From the NCBI RefSeq assembly GCF_008831285.2, contig NW_022204566.1, positions 27,501-79,544 on the forward strand: a stretch of DNA of 52,044 nucleotides, given 5' to 3'. This stretch comes from Nymphaea colorata (taxonomy: Eukaryota > Streptophyta > Magnoliopsida > Nymphaeales > Nymphaeaceae). The notes under the pieces are model-generated. The model did not search any database. It worked only from the letters and a program-made list of their open reading frames with translations, and was not told the origin of the DNA. The position numbers and the translations under genes were made by a program. Shown piece after piece: positions 40,941 to 52,044 of the stretch. How positions within the stretch are numbered: the first letter of the stretch is position 1; each line of letters starts with the position of its first letter.

Positions 40941-42900
40941 TACCTATATAATATATTATTGATTGATGTATTGTATGCTTTTGTAGAGTAGAATTTTGTA
41001 CCCATTTTATCATCTCATTAGCGCGGCCTATGGCCGGTTGGGCCATATAAGGCCATATAATATATAAATATAATATAAAGAAGGCATTCCTGCGTGTACA
41101 AGAGATCCCTAGGGATCTCAAAGTTCAAAAAAGTTTATTCCATCCAATAGGCATTTTCCAATATCGAATTACATACGACCTTTTTCCTCTTTTACTGCCC
41201 ATGATGAAAGAGTGATTGATGCGCCTTAGGTATACCTAATCGCATTCAATCAATGAAGTCAAAATAATAACATGAGGCTAAAACAAACCTCCAACCCGGC
41301 CCAACCAGATAGTAGTAAGTGGCACGGATCTAGGACCTATTCTTGGATTTGTGGAAAAGAAAAGCCAGAGAAAAAGAAACTCTTTCGTCAGTTTCGGTGT
41401 GAAATTGTATTCATATAACTGGACTAGCAAAGTCAGTAGTTAAGTAGTCATTTTCTTTGTACAATACTAATTTTTTGTATCTGAATCTACTCCAATTGCT
41501 CACCATTTGAATTCTACCAATTCATACTTTATGCAAGAAGATTAGGGTCTTTTGGGCTTGGAAGAGTTATGAATCTCTAGACCTAGATTCATCGCCTTTT
41601 TGTAAAACAACAATCAAAATTCATTATCTCTGAAACAATGAATTGATCTTAGTCTTATTTAATGAAAGAAATGTATCGACGTTTATTCTCTCTTCTATTT
41701 CTATGGGTATAGGTTTGGTTTATAGAATTAGAACCAATCGTTTGATAACGCACGATTAGACCAGAAATCTTTTATGGGGATCACTTCACTTATACTTATG
41801 TTATGATTTTATGATTTAAACTAAACGATTCCACTATCGGGCCACGCTCCGCCATGTGGGGATGCTGCAAAAAACTCCTTTTTTGATTGCCCTGAAATCT
41901 AACATCTTGGTCTCACTAGGGTTACTCCATTAACAAAACAAGGATTTTGAGTCAATCCAAATCGCGTAGCACTAAGAATTGGTCCGAAATGGAGTGACTT
42001 TTTCAAGACGTCTAACTTTAACTAAATAACTCAATAGGGGTCAGGGTAATCCTATAATGAGTTGTTTTCTTATGTTATATGTAAATGTAAGGGTTCCTCA
42101 GAATTCAACGGATTGAGATTGAATCAATTAAGTATGAATCTGGTACAAGGAAAAGAGGGAATCTAATCGGTTCAAGCATTCCGTATCGAATTCATAGAAG
42201 ATTCTACGCTCGGATCTGAAATGTTAATGAACAGAATAAAGGAATCCGCCAATGCTGCTAAGTCGCATATGTTATGCCGTAACTGTGGAATCATAAATAC
42301 TGAACCTAGACATTCTATTGCATCTCACTATTATACTAGAATGAAAATCACTAATGACTATTAATACTAATACATAATAATAACTTAACTATATAACTAT
42401 AACTCTTAAATAAAAAGAAAAGATAAAAAACTCTTTTATCTAAAGAAATTCCATTACCAATAAGTTCTAGTATTATAGTAGTTATATGGAGTTATTGTAT
42501 GGTATATTTAGAAAATGAATTGTTTTTCAGATTAATGAAAATGAATAAGTTTCAATTCATTAGAATTGAGAATGAATTTCATTCGTTTTATGGGGAACCT
42601 GAGGAAAAAGAAAAATGAGAATTATTCGTTATTCTTATACTTATAATATAAGAGCATGATATGCCTACACCACACCAAGAAATAAGAAATATAATATAAA
42701 TAAGTAAGTGGGTAAATAAGTAAGTGGGCTTCTGTTAGATAAATCTTGAAACAAGACATGACCCACATAAAACAAACTATGTGGTTCGATCACAATCAAT
42801 TCTTGTTTCGAGTAAGCAGTTGGAGTTATGGATAAATTGACAATTACAATTCTAATTAATCAATGAATTCGGTATATTCTACATTCATAGGAGTACATCT
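40941..42900. other. trnV-ndhC spacer, nearly 2 kb
   Basis: 1,960 bp with no gene I can recognise. It contains an 18-bp perfect palindrome centred on CCTAGG (41102-41119), a ten-base tandem GGCCATATAA (41041-41060), a 16-bp tandem near 42698-42728, and a very AT-rich part at 42340-42660. Upstream elements of ndhC should be near its 3' end. Confidence 0.5.
42698..42728. repeat. 16-bp tandem repeat, about two copies
   Basis: AAATAAGTAAGTGGGT at 42698-42713 is followed directly by AAATAAGTAAGTGGG at 42714-42728. Confidence 0.8.
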
Positions 42901-43262
42901 ATGTTTCTGCTTTACGAATATGATATTTTCTGGGCATTTCTAATGATATCAAGTGTTATTCCTATTTTGGCATTTATAATTTCCGGGGTTTTAGCCCCAA
43001 TTAGTGAAGGACCAGAGAAGCTCTCCAGTTATGAATCGGGTATAGAACCAATAGGGATGCTTGGATACAATTCCGAATCCGCTATTACATGTTTGCTCTC
43101 GTTTTTGTTGTTTTTGATGTCGAAACGGTCTTTCTTTATCCATGGGCCGTGAGTTTTGATATATTGGGCGTATACGTGTTTATAGAAGCTTTGATTTTCG
43201 TGCTTATCCCAGTTGTTGGTTCAGTTTATGCATGGCGAAAAGGAGCATTGGAATGGTCTTAG
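42901..43262 (+). CDS. ndhC: NDH complex subunit 3; one-base deletion
   Basis: [20 protein letters not shown] ... YESGIEP, then ATAGGTGATGC appears as ATAGGGATGC (43051-43060), shifting the frame; the rest reads [13 protein letters not shown] ... [10 protein letters not shown] to TAG at 43262. 362 nt against 363. Subunit of the thylakoid NAD(P)H dehydrogenase-like complex for cyclic electron flow. The end overlaps ndhK by ten bases. Confidence 0.94.
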
Positions 43263-43992
43263 CTCCTGAATATTCAGACAATAAAAAAGAAGGAAAGGGT
43301 TCCATTGAGACAGTTATGAATTCTATGGAGTTTCCGCTCTTTGACCGAACAACCCCCAATTCAGTTATTTCAACTACATTGAATGATCTTTCGAATTGGT
43401 CAAGACTTTCCAGTTTATGGCCGCTTCTCTACGGTACCAGTTGTTGCTTCATTGAATTTGCCTCATTAATAGGCTCCCGATTCGATTTTGATCGTTATGG
43501 ACTGGTGCCAAGATCAAGTCCTAGGCAAGCCGACCTTATTTTAACAGCCGGTACAGTAACAATGAAAATGGCTCCTTCTTTAGTAAGACTATATGAACAA
43601 ATGCCTGAACCAAAATATGTAATTGCTATGGGAGCCTGTACTATTACAGGAGGAATGTTCAGTACCGATTCTTATAGTACCGTTCGGGGAGTCGATAAGT
43701 TAATCCCCGTCGATGTTTATTTGCCAGGCTGCCCACCTAAACCAGAGGCAATTATAGACGCTATAACGAAACTTCGTAAGAAGGTATCTCGAGAAATCTA
43801 TGAAGATAGAACGGGGCCCAACAGGAAAATCGATGTTTTACTACTAATCACAAGTTTCATCTTGGACGCAGTACTCGTGCTGTAAATTACGATCAAGGAT
43901 TACTCTATCAATCGACATCGACTTCAGAGATACCTTCTGAAGCATTTTTCAAATACAAGAGTTCAGTATCTTCTCACGAATTAGTGAATTAA
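43253..43992 (+). CDS. ndhK: NDH complex subunit K; one-base deletion near the 3' end
   Basis: [20 protein letters not shown] from the ATG at 43253, inside the end of ndhC. Fe-S ligand motifs [18 protein letters not shown] and [10 protein letters not shown] are present. After [10 protein letters not shown] one C is missing (CCCC as CCC, about 43817-43819); the proper frame then reads [11 protein letters not shown] ... [10 protein letters not shown] to 43992. 740 nt against 741. As written the product ends early at 43885 with a changed tail. Confidence 0.93.
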
Positions 43993-44092
43993 ATAGGATG
44001 TTTTGTGCAGAATAACAAACGGTGGATCAATCTTCATAAATTTCATCGTCAATGTCAAATACTCATATAAATATGTGGGGGAGATCAAGAAG

Positions 44093-44569
44093 ATGCAGGG
44101 TCGTTCATCCGCTTGGCTAGTGAAACACGAGCTGGTTCATAGATCTTTGGGCTTTGATTACCAAGGAGTAGAGACTTTACAAATAAAGCCCGAGGATTGG
44201 TACTCCATTGCTGTCATTTCATACGTATATGGTTACAATTATCTACGTTCCCAATGTGCCTACGATGTAGCACCGGGTGGATTGCTAGCTAGTGTGTATC
44301 ATCTGACGAGAATACAGTATGGTGTGGACCAACCGGAAGAGGTATGCATAAAAGTATTTGTCCCAAGGAGTAATCCTAGAATCCCGTCTGTTTTCTGGAT
44401 TTGGAAAAGCGCCGATTTTCAAGAACGGGAGTCTTATGATATGTTGGGAATCTCTTATGATAATCATCCACGCATGAAACGGATTTTGATGCCCGAAAGT
44501 TGGATTGGTTGGCCCCTACGCAAGGATTATATTGCCCCTAATTTCTATGAACTACAGGATGCTTATTGA
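44093..44569 (+). CDS. ndhJ: NDH complex subunit J
   Basis: 158 residues, [20 protein letters not shown] to [11 protein letters not shown], with the 30-kDa subunit signature around [20 protein letters not shown]. Normal length; intact. Upstream in-frame codons from 44003 are not part of the family protein. Last gene of ndhC-ndhK-ndhJ. Confidence 0.96.
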   Translation: MQGRSSAWLVKHELVHRSLGFDYQGVETLQIKPEDWYSIAVISYVYGYNYLRSQCAYDVAPGGLLASVYHLTRIQYGVDQPEEVCIKVFVPRSNPRIPSVFWIWKSADFQERESYDMLGISYDNHPRMKRILMPESWIGWPLRKDYIAPNFYELQDAY

Positions 44570-45220
44570 ATGATAAGAAACTTATCTTAGCTTACAAGAC
44601 TCAAGAAGGAGTATTTTTACGTTCTTTCTCGTCTAGATAGAGTAACTGGACTCTCATGTCATTCGTATTATGATGGGATAAAAAAGGGGGGTTCGAGGTT
44701 TATTTATATATAATTAATTCGAGTAAATTAATATTACCCAATATGCAATGCAAAGTATCATATCCATTGGGGATGGCGGAGCCAATAGGATGAATCAAAA
44801 GATACATCATGAACTATGTACCGCGCCCATCACTTAGATGGGCCCCGGAAAGCAAAAAATGTGGGAAGGGGCGAAAAAAATGGGAAAATTAAGAAATGAA
44901 AAGGGATCAGATTGGATTTGTACTGGATCGGAAATGATCTTTCTATTCCTACCCCTCAACCCTCTGAACAGACGAGACTTCTGTGTCTTTCAGACAACTT
45001 CGGATATGTATGGAGTATTAACATGAGCCAAAGGAAGGATAGTAGGGACAAACAAAAAAGAAGAAGGAATATATTCCTTTGCCGATCCACAAGGGTCGGG
45101 ATGTATGTTGTAGATACCTCGATGAATAACTACTAGACTATGAATGTAACGAATATGTATTGTATCCCGATCCATATTCATTTTCTCTTTGTATATATAC
45201 ATTTCGATACATTAACCATA
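44570..45220. other. ndhJ-trnF spacer
   Basis: 651 bp between ndhJ and trnF on opposite strands; no gene. No trnF pseudogene copies (known in Brassicaceae) were seen. Confidence 0.55.
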
Positions 45221-45293
45221 TGCCAGGAACCAGATTTGAACTGGTGACACGAGGATTTTCAGTCCTCTGCTCTACCAGCTGAGCTATCCCGAC
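45221..45293 (-). tRNA. trnF-GAA: tRNA-Phe (GAA)
   Basis: 73-nt cloverleaf with GTCGGGATAGCTCAGC start, anticodon GAA in CTGAAAAT, and CCTGGCA 3' end. Intact. Confidence 0.95.
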
Positions 45294-45682
45294 CGTCCTC
45301 TATACATTATCCTACTGGAGGACATGTATCTGTGTCAATTAATTTAAAGGTACTAAAGAAACATTACAAGTCCTGGGATTTCTTTTTCTTTGGATTTTTT
45401 TAAACCTTTATTTGTAAGGGATATGAACTATGAATGATTCAATAATGGGATTCCTTGTATATCCTTGTATACAAATAATACATATACATATGTTATGGTT
45501 ATGTTCGTTTGGACATATACTGCATTTAGCTGCTGAAGCAAGAGAGAAACTGCTAGGATCCGTTTGTCAAAGAGTCGAGCGAATGAATATCATATATAAT
45601 TTTGACCCGCTTCTAATTTGGAAGCGCTGGCGAAAAAAGAGGATAAATGTTTAGGTCGTAAACTAGGCATTTCTTGGGGACT
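45294..45682. other. trnL-trnF spacer
   Basis: 389 bp, the widely used barcoding spacer; no gene seen. Confidence 0.6.
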
Positions 45683-46300
45683 TGGGGATAGAGGGACTCG
45701 AACCCTCACGATTTCTAAAGTCGACGGATTTTCCTCCTACTACAAACAAATTGCATTGTTGTCAGCATTGACAGGTAGAATGGGACTCTATCTTATTCTC
45801 GTTCGATCAGTCATTTCTCTCCCAGCCTTATACTCTGGAGTGAATGATTTTATCACTGAATATTTTATTTTTCTTTCAAATTGGAATCGATTCAGAACAC
45901 AAGAGTTATGAACTAATTATTAATATATTTCATATATATTAATATATATAAATAAGAAAATAAAAAAAAATAAGGATTCGGGTTGTGATTAATCGTTTGA
46001 TATTTCAGTTGATATTTCAGTACATAGGATCATCCCCTCAGAGTTCCGATGGATAGATTCTTCTACCAACCCCTCAACCCCATTCGTTGGAACAGCTTCC
46101 ATTGAGTCTCTGCACCTATCCTTTTTGATTCTCGCTTTCTAGGAAAGGAACCCTTGTTTTCTGTAAACAGGATTTGGCTCAGGATTGCCCATTTTTAATT
46201 CCAGGGTTTCTCTGAATTTGGAAGTTACCACTTAGTAGGTTTCCATACCAAGGCTCAATTCAATCAAGTCCGTAGCGTCTACCAATTTCGCCATATCCCC
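45683..46300 (-). tRNA. trnL-UAA: tRNA-Leu (UAA), group I intron
   Basis: Exon 1 46266-46300 (GGGGATATGGCGAAATTGG...GGACTT) and exon 2 45683-45732 (AAAATCCGTCGAC...TCTATCCCCA). The acceptor pairs GGGGATA/TATCCCC. The intron splits the anticodon loop as in cyanobacteria and plastids generally. Both exons look intact. Confidence 0.95.
45733..46265 (-). other. trnL-UAA: Group I intron of trnL
   Basis: About 533 bp. Begins GATTGAATTGAGCCTTGG and contains conserved group I pieces such as CAGGATTGGGCAATCCTGAGCC-like P/Q sequence on the minus strand (46170-46200). Its AT-rich P8-type region is at 45900-45980. Confidence 0.85.
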
Positions 46301-46757
46301 CTTTCTTTCTTTTGAGGCCGGGACCCTATTGTGATTCCATTCCCCTCTTTCCTTTCTGTTAGAACCATTCAATTCATTAAATACCGATCCGATATCGGAA
46401 AAAATCCTATTTTAACCCTTTCAGCTCTACCAGACCAGTGTTTGGTTCAATCAGAACCAGAAATGATTCTATCATTGATGTATCCGCAATTCAATATGGA
46501 TAGCTATATCCCACATATATCTGCCTCTCCTCCGCGCATTTTCCCTGCTCGATATGAAATAGTGGAACGGTCAATATTCTTCTTCTTTTCCTATCTTTAC
46601 GAATAAAATCAGAGGAGTGCATAATCTCATTATGATCCAGATTGCATTCTTAGGCTAGATCCGTTATAACTAAATAGACTAGCTTAGCTATAATAAGCTA
46701 AGATCACAGCAGCTTACTGAACTAACTCACTATTTTATTTTATGTTATGTGAGTTGA
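46301..46757. other. trnT-trnL spacer
   Basis: 457 bp; a small hairpin CTTAGCT/AGCTAAG at 46683-46702 lies 55 bp before trnT. No gene. Confidence 0.5.
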
Positions 46758-46830
46758 GCCCGCTTAGCTCAGAGGTTAGAGCATCGCATTTGTAATGCGA
46801 TGGTCATCGGTTCGACTCCGATAGCCGGCT
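46758..46830 (+). tRNA. trnT-UGU: tRNA-Thr (UGU)
   Basis: 73 nt, GCCCGCTTAGCTCAGAGG start, anticodon TGT in TTTGTAATG, AGCCGGC 3' arm. The acceptor C-C mismatch is the normal angiosperm state. Intact. Confidence 0.95.
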
Positions 46831-47183
46831 TTTTCCTATCGATTTTTTATCCATGATTGATAATGTCTCCTTGAGATAAAGGAATAGTGAAAAGACTCTT
46901 CCCTTTTTCTTCCAAATCTCGGGTTCCCGATCTATTATGTCTATGTCGCAGGAACTTACATTCCAATTCAATTATGAGTAAAAAACTTATTGGAGCAGTT
47001 GTATCTCTATAGAACAAATCGTGGGATACTTACTTACCATGTATACATATATACAAAATAATACGGGTATTGATACAATTCATCTAATTTCTCTTTTAGC
47101 ATTAGCACTTCAGTGGGTTTCGCTTTGTTTATCGTTTAGTTCAGTCTTAAGGTTTATCCTATTCTTTAAAATAAGGAGTCTTT
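46831..47183. other. trnT-rps4 spacer
   Basis: 353 bp with no gene. A long frame entering rps4 from 47021 is open only by chance and joins rps4 after its frameshift. Confidence 0.5.
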
Positions 47184-47788
47184 ATGTCTCGTTACCGAGG
47201 ACCTCGTTTAAAAAAATACGCCGTCTGGGGGCTTTGCCGGGACTAACTAGTAAAAAACCTAGGTCCGCAAGTGATCTTAGAAACCAATCCCGCTCCGGGA
47301 AAAGATCTCAATATCGTATTCGTTTAGAAGAAAAACAGAAATTGCGTTTTCATTATGGTCTGACGGAGCGACAACTACTTCGATATGTTCGTATCGCTGG
47401 AAAAGCAAACGGTTCGACGGGTCAAGTTTTACTGCAACTACTTGAGATGCGTTTGGATAACATTCTTTTTCGATTGGGTATGGCTTCAACTATTCCTGGA
47501 GCCAGGCAATTAGTTAACCATGGACATATTTTAGTTAATGGTCGTCTAGTGGATATACCAAGTTATCGCTGCAAACCCCGAGATATTATTACTACGAAGG
47601 ATAAACAAAGATCCAGAGCTTTGATTCAAAATCATATGGATTCATCCTCCAACGCGGAATTGCCAAAACATTTGACTCTGCACTCATTGCAATATAAAGG
47701 GGTAGTCAATCAAATAATAGATAGTAAATGGGTCGGTTTGAAAGTCAATGAATTGCTAATCGTAGAATATTATTCCCGACAAACTTGA
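47184..47788 (+). CDS. rps4: Ribosomal protein uS4 (S4); one-base deletion
   Basis: MSRYRGPR from the ATG at 47184 (AAGGAG ten bases upstream), then one base is missing in CGTTTAAAAAAATACG (47206-47216) and the rest reads [20 protein letters not shown] ... [11 protein letters not shown]. The S4 RNA-binding domain ([40 protein letters not shown]) is complete. 605 nt against 606 (201 residues). Primary 16S rRNA binder. Confidence 0.95.
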
Positions 47789-48103
47789 ACCTAAAATACC
47801 CAGCAAAGGTTAGGACAATTTTGTCCCTTTTTTCGCTGAAAGAAGTAGAGGGATTTGATACGGATTTTGATCCCATTCACGTATCGCAAATGGATCAGCA
47901 GTGATATTTTCATTCACTGTCCGCTCTTTTCTTCCCCCTCTTTTTGTTCTTTCCTTTTACGTATCACAGCACAGTAATTAGGAATAGAAAAAAATCTCTA
48001 TAAAGAAAGAAAAGAAGGGTCTTTCTCTTCTCTTAGAATAACGGTATCAATTGGTATTTGATACATTGTGTGGTTGGTAACGTTGGTGAATTAGATGAGG
48101 ATA
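47789..48103. other. rps4-trnS spacer
   Basis: 315 bp, no gene or strong structure seen. Confidence 0.55.
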
Positions 48104-48190
48104 CGGAAAGAGAGGGATTCGAACCCTCGGTAAACAAAAGCCTACATAGCATTTCCAATGCTACGCCTTGAACCACTCGGCCATCTCTCC
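48104..48190 (-). tRNA. trnS-GGA: tRNA-Ser (GGA)
   Basis: 87-nt class II tRNA with the long variable arm, GGAGAGATGGCCGAGTGG start and anticodon GGA in TTGGAAATG. Standard place between rps4 and ycf3. Intact. Confidence 0.95.
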
Positions 48191-48978
48191 TACATAACCT
48201 TATCTTATTAATTATGACCCAGAAACCAAGTGAATAGCGAGTCACTCATATTATTTAGTACAGGTACGACCGATCCATTATCATATCAAACTTTTGTCAA
48301 GGAACGATCTTCCTTCAAGTTTCGAGGGATAAAAAAGAAAAACGTATTCATCCTTGTCAAGACGACGGACGCTCCCATCTTATTGATATTTGATTTCTAC
48401 CGGATTAAACCAACGGGTTGGAATGAATCAACCGATGGATCCTTTCCAGTTTCATTTCAGATTTTTCAAAAATAATCCCTCCCATGAGCTATGGATCTAT
48501 TACAAATTGATGAATCATCCCATGGATTTTCATTCTATAATCTTATGGTGTCTACACGCTATGCACACAAAATGGATAGTTATCCTTACCCCATTTTTAT
48601 CATGGAATGCTTATTCCATTTTTTATTATCATAATGAAATCCAATTTTGGTTAGGTTATGATAGGATAGGTTATTGTTTATTATATTAGTATTAGAATCT
48701 GTAGAAAAAATTCCTTGATTCTTGCATTTCAATGAAATAGCTAATAGTCTCATTGGTATACTACTAAATTGGAATCGAAAATCCAACCGTATTCAAATAG
48801 TTCCTTATTGATCCCTTCCCAAAAGTACTGAGTAAAAGATCCACATTTTTGATTTATAATTAGTTTAATTAGTTATTAGTCTTTTTTTTTATGTCATTTC
48901 GTATCGTACAATTCCTTTGTTGTGGGATCATTTACCCGCGAGGGGTAATGAGAAGAATTATAAAATGGATTGCAAACT
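48191..48978. other. trnS-ycf3 spacer
   Basis: 788 bp; contains the ycf3 5' region. No gene recognised; ORFs here match nothing known. Confidence 0.5.
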
Positions 48979-51022
48979 ATGCCTAGATCTCGGATAAATG
49001 GAAATTTTATTGATAAAACCTCTTCAATTGTAGCCAATATCTTATTACGAATAATTCCGACAACTTCGGGAGAAAAAGAGGCATTTACCTATTACAGAGA
49101 TGGTGCGATTTGATTCCTTTTTCTTACTTACCACTCTATTTCATTTATTCTTATTCTTACAAAAAGAGACACGATTCGGTATGGAAAGAAAAAGATTGGT
49201 AAAAACCTACGCTTGGTGAAGGTGAAGTTTGGAGATAGAGCAATCCCTTCTGTCGTGTATCCTCGATTGATGCAACCTCAGATGCTTCAATTGTCGATTC
49301 TAGTATTGAGCGAAAGGTTACACCTATAGGTTCTGTATTGCATGTCAATTCTACTGTAATAGTGCCAATAGGTGGCATAGGGAAGAAGCACTACACCTAG
49401 GAATCAACAAAACGAAAACTTTGTTATATAATTCCCCCTTCTTCTTATCGGGATCGGGACTACCAAGAATGGTTAGGACAACAAACATCCATCTCGTTCG
49501 TACTTTGGATACCCGTATAACCATCAAAGATCGTTGAAGTGACTAATTCCTGGAAATAGGGGCGTTAAGAACAAAGAAATTGCTGGAGTTACCATTTTTC
49601 TCTAAGAAAGACCAACATGTTTGGTATTAAGTAAGAAAAGACCTCTTGCAGGAAGGCTGGCTAGAGATTTCTTGTAAAAACACTAGCCCCTGTCAGTTCA
49701 TAAGGAAAATATTTAAATCTTTTTGGTTTTGGTTTGATTCCATGGATTATTTCCCTTAATATTATATTATGCGCAGAAGGAGGAGCCGTATGAGATGGAA
49801 ATCTCACGTACGGTTCTGGAACGGAGATTCTTGGAATGAACGACCGTAACGGATGTCAGCTCAATCTGAAGGAAATTATGCGGAAGCTTTACAGAATTAT
49901 TATGAAGCTATGCGACCAGAAATTGATCCCTACGATCGAAGTTATATACTCTATAATATAGGCCTTATACACACAAGTAACGGAGAACATACGAAGGCTT
50001 TGGAATATTATTTCCGAGCACTAGAACGAAATCCATTCTTACCACAAGCTTCTAATAATATGGCCGTGATCTGCCATTACGTGCGACTATCTCTACTATA
50101 GAAATAGAAAGAAGGAAAGAAAGATCAAATCCGCTAGTATTAAAACCTCCTATTGCTAGTACTAGGAAATCTAAGGAGAAACAAAAAAAATAGGCTTTCT
50201 ACATATCCATTGTCCAAAGGGGAACGATTTTAGAAGCTGTAGCAAAAAAACAGACTTCATAGAAGCCGATATATGAAGAACTAAGTATAGCCCTTATACT
50301 AGATTCTATGGATAAAGGATCTAATTGATAAAAGAAGCACCGTAAAGATCAATTATTGAGGTTTTTGGCCGATACAATAAGACCTGCTTACTTATGTATG
50401 TCATAATATGACATAAAAGTTAGGAATCAACTTATGTAATAGGGTTGATCCACTAAGTATTGAGCAGCGGTGTAGTATCAGATCCCAAGGAGAGTAAGTC
50501 CTTTTTCTTATCGAAGAAAGTCTTTTTCAAAGATTCTATATGAATTTCTAGACGAAACCGAGATAGTTAACTTTCAGAAAACTCTAATGATAGAGGGAGA
50601 TATCTATGCTTCATTCTTCTGAGAGTGGGAGAAGAGATAAAACTGATTATTGATCCAAATCGGAGTTTGAAACTCATGTAATTAACTTAACCTCTTCAGG
50701 TTATTTGATTTGGCTAATCCAAGAAGGATAGATCTCCGATAAATCTCATTCAGCTAGATACGGTAGATTAAGAAAGATGTAACGCCAAAAAAGAGTTGAC
50801 TGCTGAGCCGTATGAGGCAGGAAACTCTCAAGTACGGTTCTAAGGGAAGGAATTGACCTACCTATTCCGACCGGGGAGAAGAGGCCATTCGACAGGAGAT
50901 TCAGAAATTGCGGAGGCTGGTTCGATCAAGCTGCTGAGTATTGGAAACAAGCCATAGCGCTTACTCCAGGTAATTATATTGAAGCACAGAATTGGTTGAA
51001 GATCACAGGGCGGTTCGAATAA
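48979..51022 (+). CDS. ycf3: Ycf3 (PafI), photosystem I assembly TPR protein, two introns; exon 3 two bases short
   Basis: Exons 48979-49102 (124 nt), 49851-50080 (230 nt) and 50872-51022 (151 nt; usual 153). Exon 1 begins [14 protein letters not shown]; exon 2 holds TPR repeats ([40 protein letters not shown]); exon 3 ends NWLKIT and F-E. Losses in exon 3 are CAGGGAG read as CAGGAG (about 50894-50897) and GCTTGG read as GCTGG (about 50917-50922). Ycf3 is a thylakoid-associated chaperone for PSI core assembly. Confidence 0.93.
49103..49850 (+). other. ycf3: Group II intron 1 of ycf3
   Basis: 748 bp, starts GTGCGATTTG; domain V hairpin GAGCCGTATGAGATG...CACGTACGGTTC at about 49784-49817. Confidence 0.88.
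50081..50871 (+). other. ycf3: Group II intron 2 of ycf3
   Basis: 791 bp, starts GTGCGACTAT; domain V hairpin GAGCCGTATGAGGCAG...CAAGTACGGTTC at about 50804-50840. Confidence 0.88.
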
Positions 51023-51260
51023 GAACACTTCTTTTTGAATTGAATTCACTTAAATTGTTGTTGGATCCATCAAATAGATTGTTGCCCGGGGAATCGATAG
51101 AGGAATTTCATTATATCCCTTCTAAGATCGTTCTTTTTATTTCATTGGTACCTTATAGGGTAGACGATATATGCATATGGCACAGAATCTCTTCCTTTCT
51201 CTTAGCGATTGCTAACTAATCAAAAAGACGTCTAAAATCGATATCGGGATATTTCTTATC

Positions 51261-51281
51261 TTAGTCATTAGTAATGACTAA
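51261..51281. repeat. 21-bp palindrome in the ycf3-psaA spacer
   Basis: Perfect 10-bp arms TTAGTCATTA/TAATGACTAA around a single G, in the 635-bp spacer 51023-51657, which otherwise shows no gene. Confidence 0.6.
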
Positions 51282-51657
51282 TGAGAGATCTTGTGATTTG
51301 TAATGGCGTAATACGTTGCATGTAACGTAGTATACAAGTAGACCCATCTAGGCACTCATACATCGAAATATGAGTAGACTAGGTTGGGCCAAAAAGTTGT
51401 TTTTGGCTCGCGTCGGGAAGGATTTACAAAAAAACGGTCCGTTGAGCACCTCATAGATATGTCATAATAGATCCGAACACTTGCCCCGGATAGACTTCCA
51501 TATCATAATTGCTCATAATTGCTCTAGTGAATAACTAAGGAAAATTGTGGGGATAGAAAGGAACTAATCAGAAATATATATTTCTCAGAGGTTCACTAAT
51601 TACTTACTTTTGTTGGCGGGTCTCTTCGTATGTGTTGTCCGGAAAGAGGAGGACTCA

Positions 51658-52044
51658 ATGATTATTCGTTCGCCGGAACCAGAAGTGAAGATTTTGGTGG
51701 ATAGGGATCCCATAAAAACTTCATTCGAGGAATGGGCCAGACCCGGCCATTTCTCAAGGACAATAGCTAAGGGCCCTGATACTACCACTTGGATCTGGAA
51801 CCTACATGCTGATGCTCACGATTCGATAGCCATACCAATGATTTGGAGGAGATCTCCCGAAAAGTATTAGTGCTCATTTCGGTCAACTATCCATCATCTT
51901 TCTTTGGTTGAGTGGCATGTATTTCCATGGAGCCCGTTTTTCCAATTATGAAGGTGGCTGAGCGACCCTACTCACATCGGACCCAGTGCCAGGTGGTTTG
52001 GCCGATAGTGGGTCAAGAAATATTGAATGGCGATGTAGGCGGAG
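51658..52044 (+). CDS. psaA: Photosystem I P700 apoprotein A1, 5' part; frameshifted
   Basis: Begins [20 protein letters not shown] and then [20 protein letters not shown], matching PsaA. Only about 130 of some 750 codons are in the window. Single losses at CACGATTTCG read as GATTCG (51821-51824), TATTTAG read as TATTAG (51866-51869), around GAAGGTGGCTGAG (51949-51958), and GCCCAGG read as GCCAGG (51988-51990) break the frame; the first product ends at 51870. PsaA with PsaB binds P700 and the Fx cluster. Confidence 0.94.

Noticed and set aside
47021-47183. Extended rps4 or a separate protein upstream
   Set aside because: The frame only joins rps4 because of the one-base loss at 47206-47216; the true start is ATG 47184.

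Overview
The window is a 52-kb stretch of a land-plant chloroplast (plastid) genome, almost certainly from a flowering plant. It runs from within ycf2, across the ribosomal-protein cluster usually found at the inverted-repeat/large-single-copy junction, and through about half of the large single-copy region to the first 387 bases of psaA. Gene content, order and strand are all the ordinary angiosperm arrangement, written in the reverse of the usual map direction. Intact infA, rpl22 and accD, a two-intron clpP and ndh genes point to a photosynthetic angiosperm that is not a legume or grass. RbcL details (for example the C-terminal residues FEFEAMDVL) look most like an early-diverging eudicot, but that is a weak inference.

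Layout. (1) 1-9234: ycf2 (minus), trnI-CAU, rpl23, rpl2 (one intron), rps19, rpl22, rps3. (2) 9391-13867: rpl16 (one intron), rpl14, rps8, infA, rpl36, rps11, rpoA, forming with region 1 the translation/transcription operon. (3) 14281-19135: petD, petB, psbH, psbT, psbB on minus with psbN antisense, the photosystem II/cytochrome b6f operon. (4) 19557-24359: clpP, 5' rps12, rpl20 on plus; rps18, rpl33, psaJ on minus. (5) 24750-27658: trnP, trnW; petG and petL on minus; psbE-psbF-psbL-psbJ on plus. (6) 28874-37122: petA, cemA, ycf4, psaI, accD, rbcL on minus. (7) 37914-44569: atpB-atpE, trnM, trnV, ndhC-ndhK-ndhJ. (8) 45221-52044: trnF, trnL (group I intron), trnT, rps4, trnS, ycf3 (two introns), start of psaA.

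The main anomaly is reading-frame integrity. Every protein gene from 1 to about 14.8 kb is open and of normal length. From about 15 to 22.8 kb the genes (petB, psbH, psbN, psbT, psbB, rpl20 and others) lack roughly 6-9% of their bases, almost all as single-base losses, usually one base from a run. Downstream, most genes carry one to a few such losses (rbcL 1, atpB 3, atpE 1, ndhC 1, ndhK 1, rps4 1), while petG, petL, psbL, psbJ, ndhJ and most tRNAs are intact. The pattern follows position and homopolymers, not function: housekeeping genes (rpl20, rps18, rps4, clpP) are broken beside intact photosynthesis and ndh genes. That fits consensus sequencing error better than gene decay; a nuclear or mitochondrial plastid-DNA insertion is the remaining alternative. 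Broken genes are therefore annotated as the genes they are, with the breaks described.

I found no new biological system. The most interesting real signals are a petD stop codon replaced by CAA (a possible C-to-U editing site), the ACG start of psbL, GTG starts of rps19 and cemA, and several very strong palindromes at transcript 3' ends.
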